DNA of 64,000 bases from JBMNMS01 sp050953445 (GTDB taxonomy: Bacteria > Bacillota > Clostridia > Peptostreptococcales > Anaerovoracaceae): NCBI GenBank assembly GCA_050953445.1, contig JBMNMS010000001.1:186001-250000 (forward strand), in the 5' to 3' direction. Of the stretch, positions 35,501 through 43,376 are shown one piece after another. Under the pieces are notes generated by a model. The model had not been told where the DNA came from and ran no database searches. It saw nothing but the letters and a program-made list of their open reading frames with translations. Positions within the stretch are counted from its first letter, which is position 1. Each line of letters starts with the position of its first letter. Position numbers and translations under genes: made by a program.

Positions 35501-35672
35501 CGTGATGAATACCCGGGCTTCCATTTGCCGTAGGCGGTCCTTCATAAAATATAAAGGAGGGATTCCCCTTTCTGGTAGTCACGCATTTCTCCAAAAGGTT
35601 CTCCCTTTCCCACAGCTCAGCCTGCTCGTTTTGTACATCTGCTATTGGTTTCGCCGATAAATTTTCAAACAT
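32568..35672 (-). CDS. ileS: Isoleucyl-tRNA synthetase (IleS2-like, long form)
   Basis: 1034 aa. Charges tRNA-Ile with isoleucine and edits misactivated valine. The class I HIGH motif is ANGSPGIHHVIAR and KMSKS is EGKKMSKSRGN. The CP1 editing domain lies between (TTTPWTLASNVSL). The length and eukaryote-like sequence style (C-terminal extension, HIHH-type signature) point to the IleS2 class, which is often mupirocin-insensitive. Cysteine pairs (CPRCGTGLASHE, CPTCDNLES and CEKCGSIMS) look zinc-binding. First gene of the operon; a promoter and an attenuator-like leader precede it. Confidence 0.95.
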   Translation of the reverse strand: MFENLSAKPIADVQNEQAELWERENLLEKCVTTRKGNPSFIFYEGPPTANGSPGIHHVIARTLKDSVCRYKTMRGYEVKRKAGWDTHGLPVEIEVERLLGMSGKQDIEKYGISEFNEKCKESVFTYESQWREMTRRMGYLIDMDNPYITLDNDYIESCWWILKEFFKAGLLYEGHKILPYCPRCGTGLASHEVAQGYKEIKSNTLIAKFKRKDADEYFLAWTTTPWTLASNVSLTVGPDIDYVKVEQEGRIYYLAKALSDKVLGADSYRVITELKGRDLEYIEYEQLMPFVNVDKKAFFVTCGDYVTIEDGTGIVHTAPAFGEDDYQTGRRYDLPVPNPVSEEGKYTQTPWAGRFVMEEGLDVDIIKWLASEDKLYGKEKMDHNYPHCWRCTTPLIYYAKPSWYIEMTRLKDQLVANNNKVNWFPDFIGEKRFGNWLENVNDWAISRNRYWGTPINIWRCPTCDNLESIGSRGELVEKAIEEIDESIELHRPYVDQVHIKCEKCGSIMSRIEEVMDCWFDSGAMPFAQHHYPFENEENFDGELFPADFICEGIDQTRGWFYSLIAISTFIKGRAPYKNVLVNDLILDKEGKKMSKSRGNTVSPFDLFDKYGADATRWYLLHVSPAWSPTRFDEEGLKEIVSKFFGTLRNVYNFFVLYSNNDGIDISTLSVEYDNRPELDLWILSKYNRLIKEVKEEMDRFDHMKSVRKIQEFVSEDLSNWYIRRARRRFWAEEMSDDKKSVYLTTYEILVGVVRLAAPFAPFLTDEIYQKLTGDQSVHLAYYPEEKEELINDKVENRMDLVRDLVSLGRGAREKERIKVRQPLHEVKVDGKYEELIGDMTELLKDELNVKEVVFEKELDQFMNLSLKPNFKIAGPALGGKIKAFGAALAKADAASIVADMESKGQAEVNLDGEMFVIERDYIDIRIEAKEGFTVAMENNLFVILETRLSPELLSEGIAREMVSKIQQMRKQNDYEMMDNINIYYRGNETVREMLLVHGDYVKKETLALSIIEGGESLTEYDLNGNNTGLAIERI

Positions 35673-35702
35673 TTTTTATTGGTCCTTTCTGCACTGTTTA
35701 TT

Positions 35703-35760
35703 AAAATAAAAAGCCCCTATCCCGGGGACAGGATCTAGGGACGAAGACGCCTTTCACCCT
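35703..35760 (-). promoter_or_regulatory. ileS leader: terminator/antiterminator-like attenuator, T-box-like but divergent
   Basis: On the minus strand AGGGTG (35760-35755) and CGTCCCT (35743-35737) can pair as in a T-box antiterminator. CCCTAGATCC can instead pair with GGATAGGGG followed by TTTTTATTTT, a terminator. The two stems share the CCCT segment and are exclusive. However, the T-box core TGGNACCGCG is replaced by TGAAAGGCG, and no clear Stem I is seen in the ~70 bases upstream, so it is not a standard T-box. Confidence 0.45.
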
Positions 35761-35831
35761 GCGGCGCCTCTCTATAGGATTTTGCAAACATATGCTATCC
35801 ATCATTGATTACAACTATTCTTATCTTAAAC

Positions 35832-35860
35832 ATTCTATTAGATTAACCAGGCCATGTCAA
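35832..35860 (-). promoter_or_regulatory. ileS operon promoter
   Basis: Minus strand TTGACA (35860-35855), 17-base spacer, TAGAAT (35837-35832). Close to consensus. Transcription would begin near 35825, giving a leader of about 150 bases. Confidence 0.7.
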
Positions 35861-35937
35861 TATGCTCAAAAGGGTTTTCACCTATCCCTTCCCTTTTTCA
35901 TATGATATTGAAAACTTGATAGGGGGGGGTAATTCTC

Positions 35938-36525
35938 ATGCCCAATAGTTTGGAAGGAACCAGAACGGCAGAAAACCTGGCAAAAGCCTTTATCGAGGAA
36001 TCTCAAGTAGGCGATAAATATCTCTTCTTTGCCAGAATTGCGGAAGGTCAAGGCTATCCCACCATAGGCAAACAATACAGGGAGGTTGCCGATCAGGAAC
36101 ACGGTCATGCTGAAGCCTTTTATATCTATCTAACTGAGGGTTTGGCAGACCCTGTTTTAACCATACCGGTATCGGTGGAAGCTAAACAGGGCACTACATC
36201 GGAAAATTTATATTTTACAACCCTGCACGAATACGATGCCTGCAATACCTATAACTCTTATGGAGAAATCGCTATGGAAGAAGGTTTTGAGTCAATTGGG
36301 CGATCATTTTTTGCCATCGCCCAGGTTGCACAGCGGCACTTTCTTCAATTCCACGACCTGTTACAACGGTATCAAAGCGATATGCTTTACAAAGCGGCTC
36401 ACAAAGTGATATGGGAATGTATCGTATGCGGTTACCACTTCAAAGGTTTTGAGGCCCCAAGAGTTTGCCCCGGTTGTCTTCGAAAGAGGGCGTATTTTAA
36501 GATAGGTTGCGAAGTCCCCTATTAA
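35938..36525 (+). CDS. rbr: Rubrerythrin
   Basis: 195 aa. Reduces hydrogen peroxide in anaerobes through a diiron site, with electrons passed by a rubredoxin centre. The N-terminal ferritin-like domain has Glu ligands in FIEESQVGDKYLFFARIAE and DQEHGHAEAFY, plus EIAMEEGFESIG. The C-terminal rubredoxin-like domain has two Cys pairs (CIVCGY and CPGC). It complements desulfoferrodoxin, which makes the peroxide. A tract of eight Gs (35922-35929) stands 8 bases before the ATG as the ribosome binding region. Confidence 0.95.
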   Translation: MPNSLEGTRTAENLAKAFIEESQVGDKYLFFARIAEGQGYPTIGKQYREVADQEHGHAEAFYIYLTEGLADPVLTIPVSVEAKQGTTSENLYFTTLHEYDACNTYNSYGEIAMEEGFESIGRSFFAIAQVAQRHFLQFHDLLQRYQSDMLYKAAHKVIWECIVCGYHFKGFEAPRVCPGCLRKRAYFKIGCEVPY

Positions 36526-36534
36526 TCCTTTGAC

Positions 36535-36560
36535 AACCCCCATAGCTAAAGCGGGGGGTT
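36535..36560. terminator. Terminator-like hairpin between converging rbr and DUF5714 genes
   Basis: AACCCCC / GGGGGTT stem with a 12-base loop. No T tract follows on either strand, so it may be a weak terminator or an RNA-stabilising hairpin. Confidence 0.4.
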
Positions 36561-37278
36561 ATGGCTGAATTCGGTAAAAGGGGCATTCTTCCCCAATACA
36601 ATCCTTGTTCTTCGATGATCTCAAACAGAGTATTCTTTCCGGAATCTCCATTGCAATCCCCAATTTTTCCTTTACATATTCTACGGCCACGCCCAGAGAT
36701 TTATAGGTCTCCCTTTTACAGCACCTAACTCCTTCATGAGATGCTATTTCATTAAGGCATTTGGAGGTAAGAATGTTCGCCTCATCCCGTATCCTTCCGG
36801 TTAAAGGTGTGCCTCCCAAAATAATGCTGTAAAACATACCTGCACTTATGGCTGCCCCGCAACAACCCCAGAATCCACAGGCTCCACCGGGAACCTTGCT
36901 TCCCCTCTTTACCATTTCCTCCAATGCTGGAACAATATCCACATCCCCGCCTGCATTTCCATAGGCTGTTAGCAAAGCAGCTCCGATTATAATATGGTGC
37001 TCAGGACCGTGCATATGCACACAGGGCTTATCCATTAATTCTTCAGCGATTTCAAAAGGGTTTTTACTCTGCGTATTTGCACACAGGTACTTTACCGCTC
37101 CTACCGCCTCCTTCCCATGGCAGTCGTCGCAAACAAAATGCCCCTTAACACAGGCCCCATTGGACATAAAACTTCTATTGCATACAATACATTCCATTTC
37201 TTGTGCATTCTTGCTGTATTTAAGCTCTTCACCGCATATCAAACATTCACTTACCTTTTTCGTCATATGATTCATCAT
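36559..37278 (-). CDS. DUF5714 Cys-rich protein
   Basis: 239 aa from the ATG at 37278, which has AAGAAGG 9 bases upstream. The N-terminus is a double zinc-ribbon-like region (CLICGEEL, CIVCNRSF, CVKGHFVCDDCHG). A conserved middle follows (HMHGPEHHIIIGAALLTAYG and GACGFWGCCGAAISAG), and the C-terminus has several Cys (RCCKRETY, CLRSSKNKDC and EECPFY). The many Cys suggest metal or cluster binding. DUF5714 is an anaerobe-associated family of unknown function. Its start overlaps the end of the P-type ATPase gene by 32 bases, implying coupled expression. Confidence 0.78.
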   Translation of the reverse strand: MMNHMTKKVSECLICGEELKYSKNAQEMECIVCNRSFMSNGACVKGHFVCDDCHGKEAVGAVKYLCANTQSKNPFEIAEELMDKPCVHMHGPEHHIIIGAALLTAYGNAGGDVDIVPALEEMVKRGSKVPGGACGFWGCCGAAISAGMFYSIILGGTPLTGRIRDEANILTSKCLNEIASHEGVRCCKRETYKSLGVAVEYVKEKLGIAMEIPERILCLRSSKNKDCIGEECPFYRIQP

Positions 37279-39949
37279 CGTTATCATCCTTCTTAATAAT
37301 CCTAATAAGCACCACTAATTCGTGAAACCAAATAGGTAATGTAGACAATAAACCCAATCCAATCCACTCCTTTAATGAAAGGGATACTATGCCAAATGCC
37401 TCTGTTAGAAAGGGGATTTCGGTTACCGCTATCTGCAATCCCAGCCCTGCACAAAAAGCGAGAACCATGATTTTATTGTCTAAATGAGGAATTTTAAAAA
37501 AGGATTTTGATAGGTTTCTCATTCCAGCTGCATTGCACAGCTGGGACATAGCCAGAACTGTAAAAGCATAGGTCTGCCCCCTTAAATGTATCATTTCATC
37601 ATCAAATGCCACTTTTATCCCATTTAGGCTAAAAGACATGCCCAAATCCATAAGATAAAGGAAGGGAGGAATCAAAAAGGCAAGAAGGGAGGTTACCGCA
37701 ATTACGCTTCCAAAATAGAAAATTGCAAAAAGTCCTCCCCCGGCAAACAGTCCTTCTTGGGGGTTCCTTGGTTTCTCCTTCATTATTTCAGGATCCCCTT
37801 TGTCTACTCCTAAAGCAAGGCCGGGCAAAGAATCCGTTATCAGATTCACCCATAATATATGGATTGCCTTCAGGGGTGAAGCTAATCCAGCCAAAATAGC
37901 AGCAAACATAGTTAGGATTTCACCCAGATTGGATGATAGCAAAAAGAAAACGGATTTCCTTATATTATTATAAATATTCCTACCCTCTTCAATGGCCACC
38001 TCTATTGTGGCAAAATTATCATCGGTGAGTATCATGTCGGATGCTTCCTTTGCCACATCGGTACCGGTAATCCCCATAGCGACCCCAATATCAGCTATTT
38101 TTAAGGATGGTGCATCGTTAACCCCGTCTCCCGTCATCGATACTATGTGACCATGGGATTTAAAAGCCTTTACTATCATAACCTTATGCTCGGGAGAGAC
38201 TCTGGCAAATACACGAATCTTCGGTACTATAAGGTTTAGTTCCTCCTGGGTCATAAGGGAAAGCTCTGCCCCGGAAATGCATTGTGATAGTTCATCAGCT
38301 ATTCCAAGCTCTCTGGCAATTGCAAAGGCTGTGTCTTTATGATCTCCGGTGATCATAACCGTCATTACACCGGCATTCTTAAATATCCTTACCGCCTCGG
38401 CGGCCTCCCGTCGCGGTGGATCTATCATTCCCACCATCCCTATAAATGTCAGCTCTTCTTCTCCGGCAGTGTTGTCCCCTTCCTTTACAGCTATGGCTAA
38501 AACCCTCAGGGCATCTCCCGCCATGACCCGAGCAGCCTCCTTGATATTATTTACATCCTTCTCACCCATAAGGTAATTTTCCGTTCCTTTTTGAATTTTG
38601 GTGCATCTCTCAATAATCTGATCCATGGCACCTTTTGTATAGGCTACTATCCTCCCCCGATCATCCTCATGTACCGTAGTCATCATTTTGCGCTCAGAAT
38701 CAAAGGGCTTTTCATTTATTCTGGGAAGCCTTCCTGATATCTCCTCTCTATCCATCCCTAATGAAGCACCCATATCCACCAAGGCCGTTTCCGTTGGATC
38801 ACCGATTCTACCTTCCTGGCTGACAATCGAATCGTTGCATAGCAGCCAACCGGTCATAAAGGTTTTCCTTTCTTCCTCCTGTGAGTTTCTGCCCCATTCC
38901 TCAAATTCCCTCAATTCCCCATTATAATAAATTCTGACCACCGTCATCTTATTTTGCGTTAACGTACCCGTCTTATCGCTGCAAACTACGCTTACAGAGC
39001 CCAGAGTCTCAACTGCCGGCAGTTTTCTAACTATGGTGTTTGCCCTTACCATTCTCGTAACTCCCAGAGCCAAAACGATGGTTATAACCATGGGCAAACC
39101 TTCCGGTATGACAGCCACAGTTAAAGAGATTGCGGTAAGCAGCATTTCAGGAACATCTCTTCCCTGAAAAAGTGCAACCGCAAACAGTGCAGCACATAAA
39201 GCTATGGCCACAACGCCAAGAATCCTTCCCAGACCCCCCAGCCTTTTTTGAAGAGGAGTAAGGCTTTCCGATGCTGTATTGATCATTTCCGCTATCTTGC
39301 CTATCTCCGTATCCATCCCCGTTCCTACTACCACGCCCTCACCCCTGCCATAAGCCACAGAAGTCGAAAGATATGCCATGTTATGCCTATCCCCAAGCCC
39401 GACACCGTCTTGCGCCACAAAGCCGGCATCCTTTTCAGATGGCACCGCCTCCCCGGTTAAGGCGGACTCCTCGATTTTTAAATTAGCTGAAGCAATGATG
39501 CGCAAATCAGCGGGAACGATTCGTCCAGCCTCTATAATAACCACATCACCGGGCACTAATTGGGCCGCCGGCACCTCCATTATCTGACCATCTCGCTTAA
39601 CAGCGGCTATCGGGCTTGCCAGCTCCTTCAAGGCCATCAGGGATCTTTGGGCCTTTGCTTCCTGCACCGCCCCAATAATAGCATTAAAAAGGATTATGGC
39701 AAGTATTATAATAGAGTCGGCTACTTCTCGCAAAGCCAACGAAATAGCCACCGCCACAAAGAGGATGTATATCATGGGATCCTTCAATTGCCCCAGAAAC
39801 ATCATAATCTTTGTCTTCGGTTTTTTCTCAACAATTCTGTTTGGCCCATAAATATCCAAACGGGCTTTGGCTTCTTCCTTGCTTAATCCCAAATCCCGTC
39901 TAATTTTTAGTTCTGCCAGAGTCTCTTCAATAGTCCTTTGTTCCCACAC
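37247..39949 (-). CDS. P-type calcium-transporting ATPase (SERCA/PMCA-like)
   Basis: 900 aa. ATP-driven export of a cation, most likely Ca2+. The phosphorylation site is CSDKTGTLTQNKM; the M4 ion-binding PEGLPM motif, TGEAVPSEK (actuator), MTGDGVNDAPSLK (hinge) and NLITDSLPGLALGVDKG in M6 are all present. Ten membrane segments and the N-terminal cation-ATPase domain (ETLAELKIRRDLGLSKEEA) are complete. GTG start. The Cys-rich DUF5714 gene overlaps its 3' end. Confidence 0.92.
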   Translation of the reverse strand: MWEQRTIEETLAELKIRRDLGLSKEEAKARLDIYGPNRIVEKKPKTKIMMFLGQLKDPMIYILFVAVAISLALREVADSIIILAIILFNAIIGAVQEAKAQRSLMALKELASPIAAVKRDGQIMEVPAAQLVPGDVVIIEAGRIVPADLRIIASANLKIEESALTGEAVPSEKDAGFVAQDGVGLGDRHNMAYLSTSVAYGRGEGVVVGTGMDTEIGKIAEMINTASESLTPLQKRLGGLGRILGVVAIALCAALFAVALFQGRDVPEMLLTAISLTVAVIPEGLPMVITIVLALGVTRMVRANTIVRKLPAVETLGSVSVVCSDKTGTLTQNKMTVVRIYYNGELREFEEWGRNSQEEERKTFMTGWLLCNDSIVSQEGRIGDPTETALVDMGASLGMDREEISGRLPRINEKPFDSERKMMTTVHEDDRGRIVAYTKGAMDQIIERCTKIQKGTENYLMGEKDVNNIKEAARVMAGDALRVLAIAVKEGDNTAGEEELTFIGMVGMIDPPRREAAEAVRIFKNAGVMTVMITGDHKDTAFAIARELGIADELSQCISGAELSLMTQEELNLIVPKIRVFARVSPEHKVMIVKAFKSHGHIVSMTGDGVNDAPSLKIADIGVAMGITGTDVAKEASDMILTDDNFATIEVAIEEGRNIYNNIRKSVFFLLSSNLGEILTMFAAILAGLASPLKAIHILWVNLITDSLPGLALGVDKGDPEIMKEKPRNPQEGLFAGGGLFAIFYFGSVIAVTSLLAFLIPPFLYLMDLGMSFSLNGIKVAFDDEMIHLRGQTYAFTVLAMSQLCNAAGMRNLSKSFFKIPHLDNKIMVLAFCAGLGLQIAVTEIPFLTEAFGIVSLSLKEWIGLGLLSTLPIWFHELVVLIRIIKKDDNDDESYDEKGK

Positions 39950-39972
39950 CTTATATGAACAATCCTTTCCTA

Positions 39973-40001
39973 TTGTAATATCCCCCTACCCATAGTATAA
40001 T
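39973..40001 (+). promoter_or_regulatory. Promoter of the YerC-like gene, followed by a tandem 8-mer
   Basis: TTGTAA (39973-39978), 17-base spacer, TATAAT (39996-40001). Immediately downstream GCGGTAAA is repeated twice (about 40003-40018), a possible operator overlapping the start site. Confidence 0.55.
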
Positions 40002-40037
40002 TGCGGTAAAGCGGTAAAGCCTTAGGAGGATCTTAAT

Positions 40038-40349
40038 ATGAGCTACCAATCTAAATTGAAAAACAAGGAAACCGATGAGCTATTCAAAGCCATTCTGCTT
40101 TTAAAAAATGAAGAAGAATGCTATCGATTTTTCGAGGATATCTGTACCATCAAGGAATTGAGAGCTATATCGCAGCGCTTACAGGTTGCCAAGCTTCTGG
40201 CGGATAACAAGACCTATAATGAAATAGAGGCCGCTACAAATGCCAGTACTGCAACCATAAGCAGGGTTAACCGCTGTCTGATTTACGGAGCTGATGGCTA
40301 CAAAACTATCCTCAAGCGGCTGGATCCCTCCAACCCTCCCGGGAAATAA
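40038..40349 (+). CDS. YerC/YecD-family TrpR-like regulator
   Basis: 103 aa. A TrpR-superfamily helical DNA-binding protein: ICTIKELRAISQRLQVAKLL is the conserved core and NEIEAATNASTATISRVNRC the helix-turn-helix. Members are common in Firmicutes; the ligand is not tryptophan as far as known. AGGAGGA lies before the ATG. The gene converges on ctpA, overlapping its 3' end by 38 bases. Confidence 0.9.
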   Translation: MSYQSKLKNKETDELFKAILLLKNEEECYRFFEDICTIKELRAISQRLQVAKLLADNKTYNEIEAATNASTATISRVNRCLIYGADGYKTILKRLDPSNPPGK

Positions 40350-41569
40350 CCTTCTCTCCATCCTCCTCCTTAGTTAATATATTTAGAGCCTTCCGAAGTT
40401 GGCGATCATTTTCCCTTATTAACAGACCATCCACTAAATCATCCTCTGTGATTTCCACCTTATGATCCGGTTCTATTCCAACCTTGTGAATAACCCGTCC
40501 TTTGGGAGAAAAATACTGCATCACCGTCAATTTAACGGCATCACCGCTTTCAAGTCGAGCTATAGATTGAATTATTCCCTTTCCATAGGTGGAGGTTCCT
40601 ATGAGAACTCCCCCCCTCGTTATCCTTAATTGCACCGGCCAATATCTCTGATGCACTGGCTGAATTCCCATTGACCAGTACAACATAAGGCATCTTCAAA
40701 TGCTCAGCATCTGATCTGTAATACACCTTTCTACCATGACGATCCTCCGTGTAGGTAATAATTCCTTCCGGTAACAGAAAATCGGCTATTTCCACGCTGC
40801 TATCCACCAATCCTCCCGGATTATCGCGTAAATCTATGATAAGCCCCTGGGCTCCATCGGTCTCCAGGCTCTTTATCGCTTTTTTGAAATTCTCTGCTGT
40901 ATGTTCCTCGAAGGATGTAATCCTAATATAACCTATATTATTTCCAAGCATCTCCGTTTTAACCGTTTCCAAAATGATGCTTGCTCTAATAAGCTGAAAA
41001 TCCAGCTCCCTAACCCCTCGTAGCACCCTGATTTTAACAGATGTGCCGGGTTTTCCCCTCATTCTTTGTACCGCCATATCAATAGTTGAGGCATCAAAGG
41101 CTTCTCCGTCAACTCCTATTATTTTATCCCGTGGCAAAATTCCTGCCTTGTCGGCAGGAGTACCCTCGATGGGGGCCACCACATTAATATACCCGCTCTC
41201 TTCAGGCTCAACCGTTACACCTATACCTTGATATTCACCGCTGGTGGATATCATGAGCTCCTCATATTCCTTTTTATTAAGATAAGCTGAGTAAGGATCC
41301 CCTATACCATGGAATAACCCCTTGTACATTCCCTGGAATAAGGCCTCCCTGTCCACCGGAATGTAGTAATTGTCCTCTATGGTCTTTTGAAGCTCAGCCA
41401 GAGTTGAATAATCCTTTTTTATTCTTCTATATTCGTCATAGTCCTTTCCCGAAACCATGACCTGACCTGTCACCTTCCCCCACAAATAGAAAAAACCCAC
41501 ACCGATTAATGCACCTATCAATGCAACTATGATGGTAAATATCAGGAGGTTTCTTTTTCTTATCACCAT
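40312..41569 (-). pseudogene. ctpA: S41-family C-terminal processing peptidase with frameshift at a G7 tract
   Basis: The first frame (41569-40550) gives an N-terminal transmembrane anchor, a PDZ domain (GVTVEPEESGYINVVAPIEG) and the catalytic serine region VNGNSASASEILAGAIKDNEGG. It then runs into unrelated sequence. The correct continuation VLIGTSTYGKGIIQSIARL, carrying the catalytic Lys, is in another frame (to 40312). The switch falls at seven Gs (40610-40616 on the minus strand). Six Gs would restore one protein of about 418 aa. Ser and Lys of the dyad are thus in separate frames. It belongs to the ftsEX-envC-ctpA division group. The cause may be sequencing error, true mutation or slippage. 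Confidence 0.85.
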
Positions 41570-41632
41570 TTGTTCCGACTCCTAACACTAATTTATGGCC
41601 GCTTATGGCCATCTTTTGACCGCCCTATTATA

Positions 41633-43336
41633 TCACTGAATATCCCTTATAACAAATTGTATTTTCTCCTTATTGTTCCAACGGTTGATCCCCAGCTCAC
41701 CCGCCAGATCAGCAGGATCTTGACCTTTTAGAATTTTTTCATATTCATCGCCCCTGTTAAAAAGTATGCACTCTACCCCTAATGCACAGAAACTTACGTG
41801 TTGCCCGTGTTCCCCCATGTACCTTAATCCGGTTATGCTGGCTTTTCTGATACAAAAAACCGGTGATGGATTCATATGTCCAAAGGGTGCCAACCTTTCA
41901 ATCTCCTTGACCAATGCTATACTAAGTTCCCCACCTTCCAGTTCCCTGTCAATATGTATTTTAGGTATCAGTAGCTCCGGCTGATTCTCAATAATTTTAT
42001 CCATTTCATAGTTTAGATTCCTTTTTAGCATGGGAATATATTGTTCTTTCATCGAAAAGCCACATGCCCCTTCATGTCCTCCGAATTTTACAAACAAATC
42101 TTTTGAACAGGAAAGCAATCGATAAAGATCGACTCCCTCTATACTTCTCCCCGTTCCCTTTAATAGGCCGTCGGACCCGGCTGTCAATATTATAGCCGGT
42201 CTATAAAAGGCATCCTTGATTTTTCCTGCAACTATTCCGGCTATCCCTTCGTGAACAAAGGGCGCATAAATCAACAGAAATTCGCTCTCCATACCATCAT
42301 CTTTTATGATGCCTATTACCTTTTCAGTGGCTTCCTCCTGTATCCTTCTCCGTTCCCTGTTACTTTCAATCAGCTCTGCCACAGCAGCGTTAATCTCGCC
42401 TTCTTCTTTGGAGATTAAGAGGGTTACAGCTTTATCCGCTGATAAAAGCCTTCCAGCGGCATTTAAATGTGGTACTATAACGTATGCAACATTCTCGCAA
42501 CTTATTTCTCCAGGCTTTAATCCGGTATCCTTAATCAATTTTGCCAGCCCCGGCCTGTTACCCCTGTTGATGATCTCCATCCCATATTTAACCAGAGTTC
42601 TGTTCTCACCCATTAAGGGTACAATGTCACCTATTGTCGCTATTGCCACCAAATCCAAAACACCATTTAATATAGTCTTAGAAATGGCGGATCTTCCCTT
42701 TAGCTCAATCTCCATCCTTTGAAGAGCCTGGGCCAGTTTGAATGCAACACCGCAGCCGGACAAATTCGGATCCGGATATCCACAATCCACTCTTTTGGGA
42801 TTTACTAAAATACAATCTGCTGTTTTTCCATTACCTTCATCCATATTGTGATGATCTGTGACTACGATTTCAATACCCAGCTTCTTTGCATATTTTAGCT
42901 CTTCAATAGAAGTGCTTCCGCAATCAACGGTTACAATAACCCGGGCACCTTTTTGGCTGATAGCTGAAATAGCAGACATGTTCAACCCATATCCTTCTTC
43001 AAAACGAGAGGGTATATAATAAAAAACATCTGCAGAAAGTTCACTTAAAATTTCCATCATAAGGGTGGAGGCGCAAACTCCATCAGCATCATAATCACCG
43101 TAAACACAAATTCTTTTTCCCTGTTCTATTGCATCTAAAATGAGAAGAGCCGCTTCCCTCATACCCTTCATTGCAAAAGGGTCATAGGTCAGCTTGGGCC
43201 TGGGATCTAAAAATTCCTGCATGGCTTCCTTATTCTCTATTCCCCTATTTTTTAAAAGATCAAAAAGCACAGGATGTATTTCCTCAGTGTCCTTTTCATA
43301 AAATCCTTGTGCAGGAAAAATCCATTTCTTTTTCAT
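41633..43336 (-). CDS. recJ: Single-stranded-DNA exonuclease RecJ
   Basis: 567 aa. A 5'-3' ssDNA exonuclease in recombination and repair. DHH-family metal motifs: VYGDYDADGVCAS (Asp set), VTVDCGSTS and VTDHHNMDEG. The DHHA1 domain has GGHEGACGFSMK, followed by the C-terminal OB-fold (LEGGELSIALVKEIERLAPFG region). Length is typical of Clostridia. GAGGATATT precedes the ATG. It lies between the envC-like gene (40 bases) and ctpA (63 bases), in the same direction. Confidence 0.94.
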   Translation of the reverse strand: MKKKWIFPAQGFYEKDTEEIHPVLFDLLKNRGIENKEAMQEFLDPRPKLTYDPFAMKGMREAALLILDAIEQGKRICVYGDYDADGVCASTLMMEILSELSADVFYYIPSRFEEGYGLNMSAISAISQKGARVIVTVDCGSTSIEELKYAKKLGIEIVVTDHHNMDEGNGKTADCILVNPKRVDCGYPDPNLSGCGVAFKLAQALQRMEIELKGRSAISKTILNGVLDLVAIATIGDIVPLMGENRTLVKYGMEIINRGNRPGLAKLIKDTGLKPGEISCENVAYVIVPHLNAAGRLLSADKAVTLLISKEEGEINAAVAELIESNRERRRIQEEATEKVIGIIKDDGMESEFLLIYAPFVHEGIAGIVAGKIKDAFYRPAIILTAGSDGLLKGTGRSIEGVDLYRLLSCSKDLFVKFGGHEGACGFSMKEQYIPMLKRNLNYEMDKIIENQPELLIPKIHIDRELEGGELSIALVKEIERLAPFGHMNPSPVFCIRKASITGLRYMGEHGQHVSFCALGVECILFNRGDEYEKILKGQDPADLAGELGINRWNNKEKIQFVIRDIQ

Positions 43337-43376
43337 AATATCCTCATTATTAAAAAAGGGGCCTAATCCCCTGATT

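Noticed and set aside
35703..35830. Standard isoleucine T-box
   Set aside because: The conserved TGGNACCGCG core and a normal Stem I with specifier loop are absent; kept only as an unclassified attenuator.
40003..40018. Start of a CRISPR or other repeat array at the GCGGTAAA duplication
   Set aside because: Only two copies of 8 bases with no spacers; at most an operator. No CRISPR array was seen anywhere in the window.
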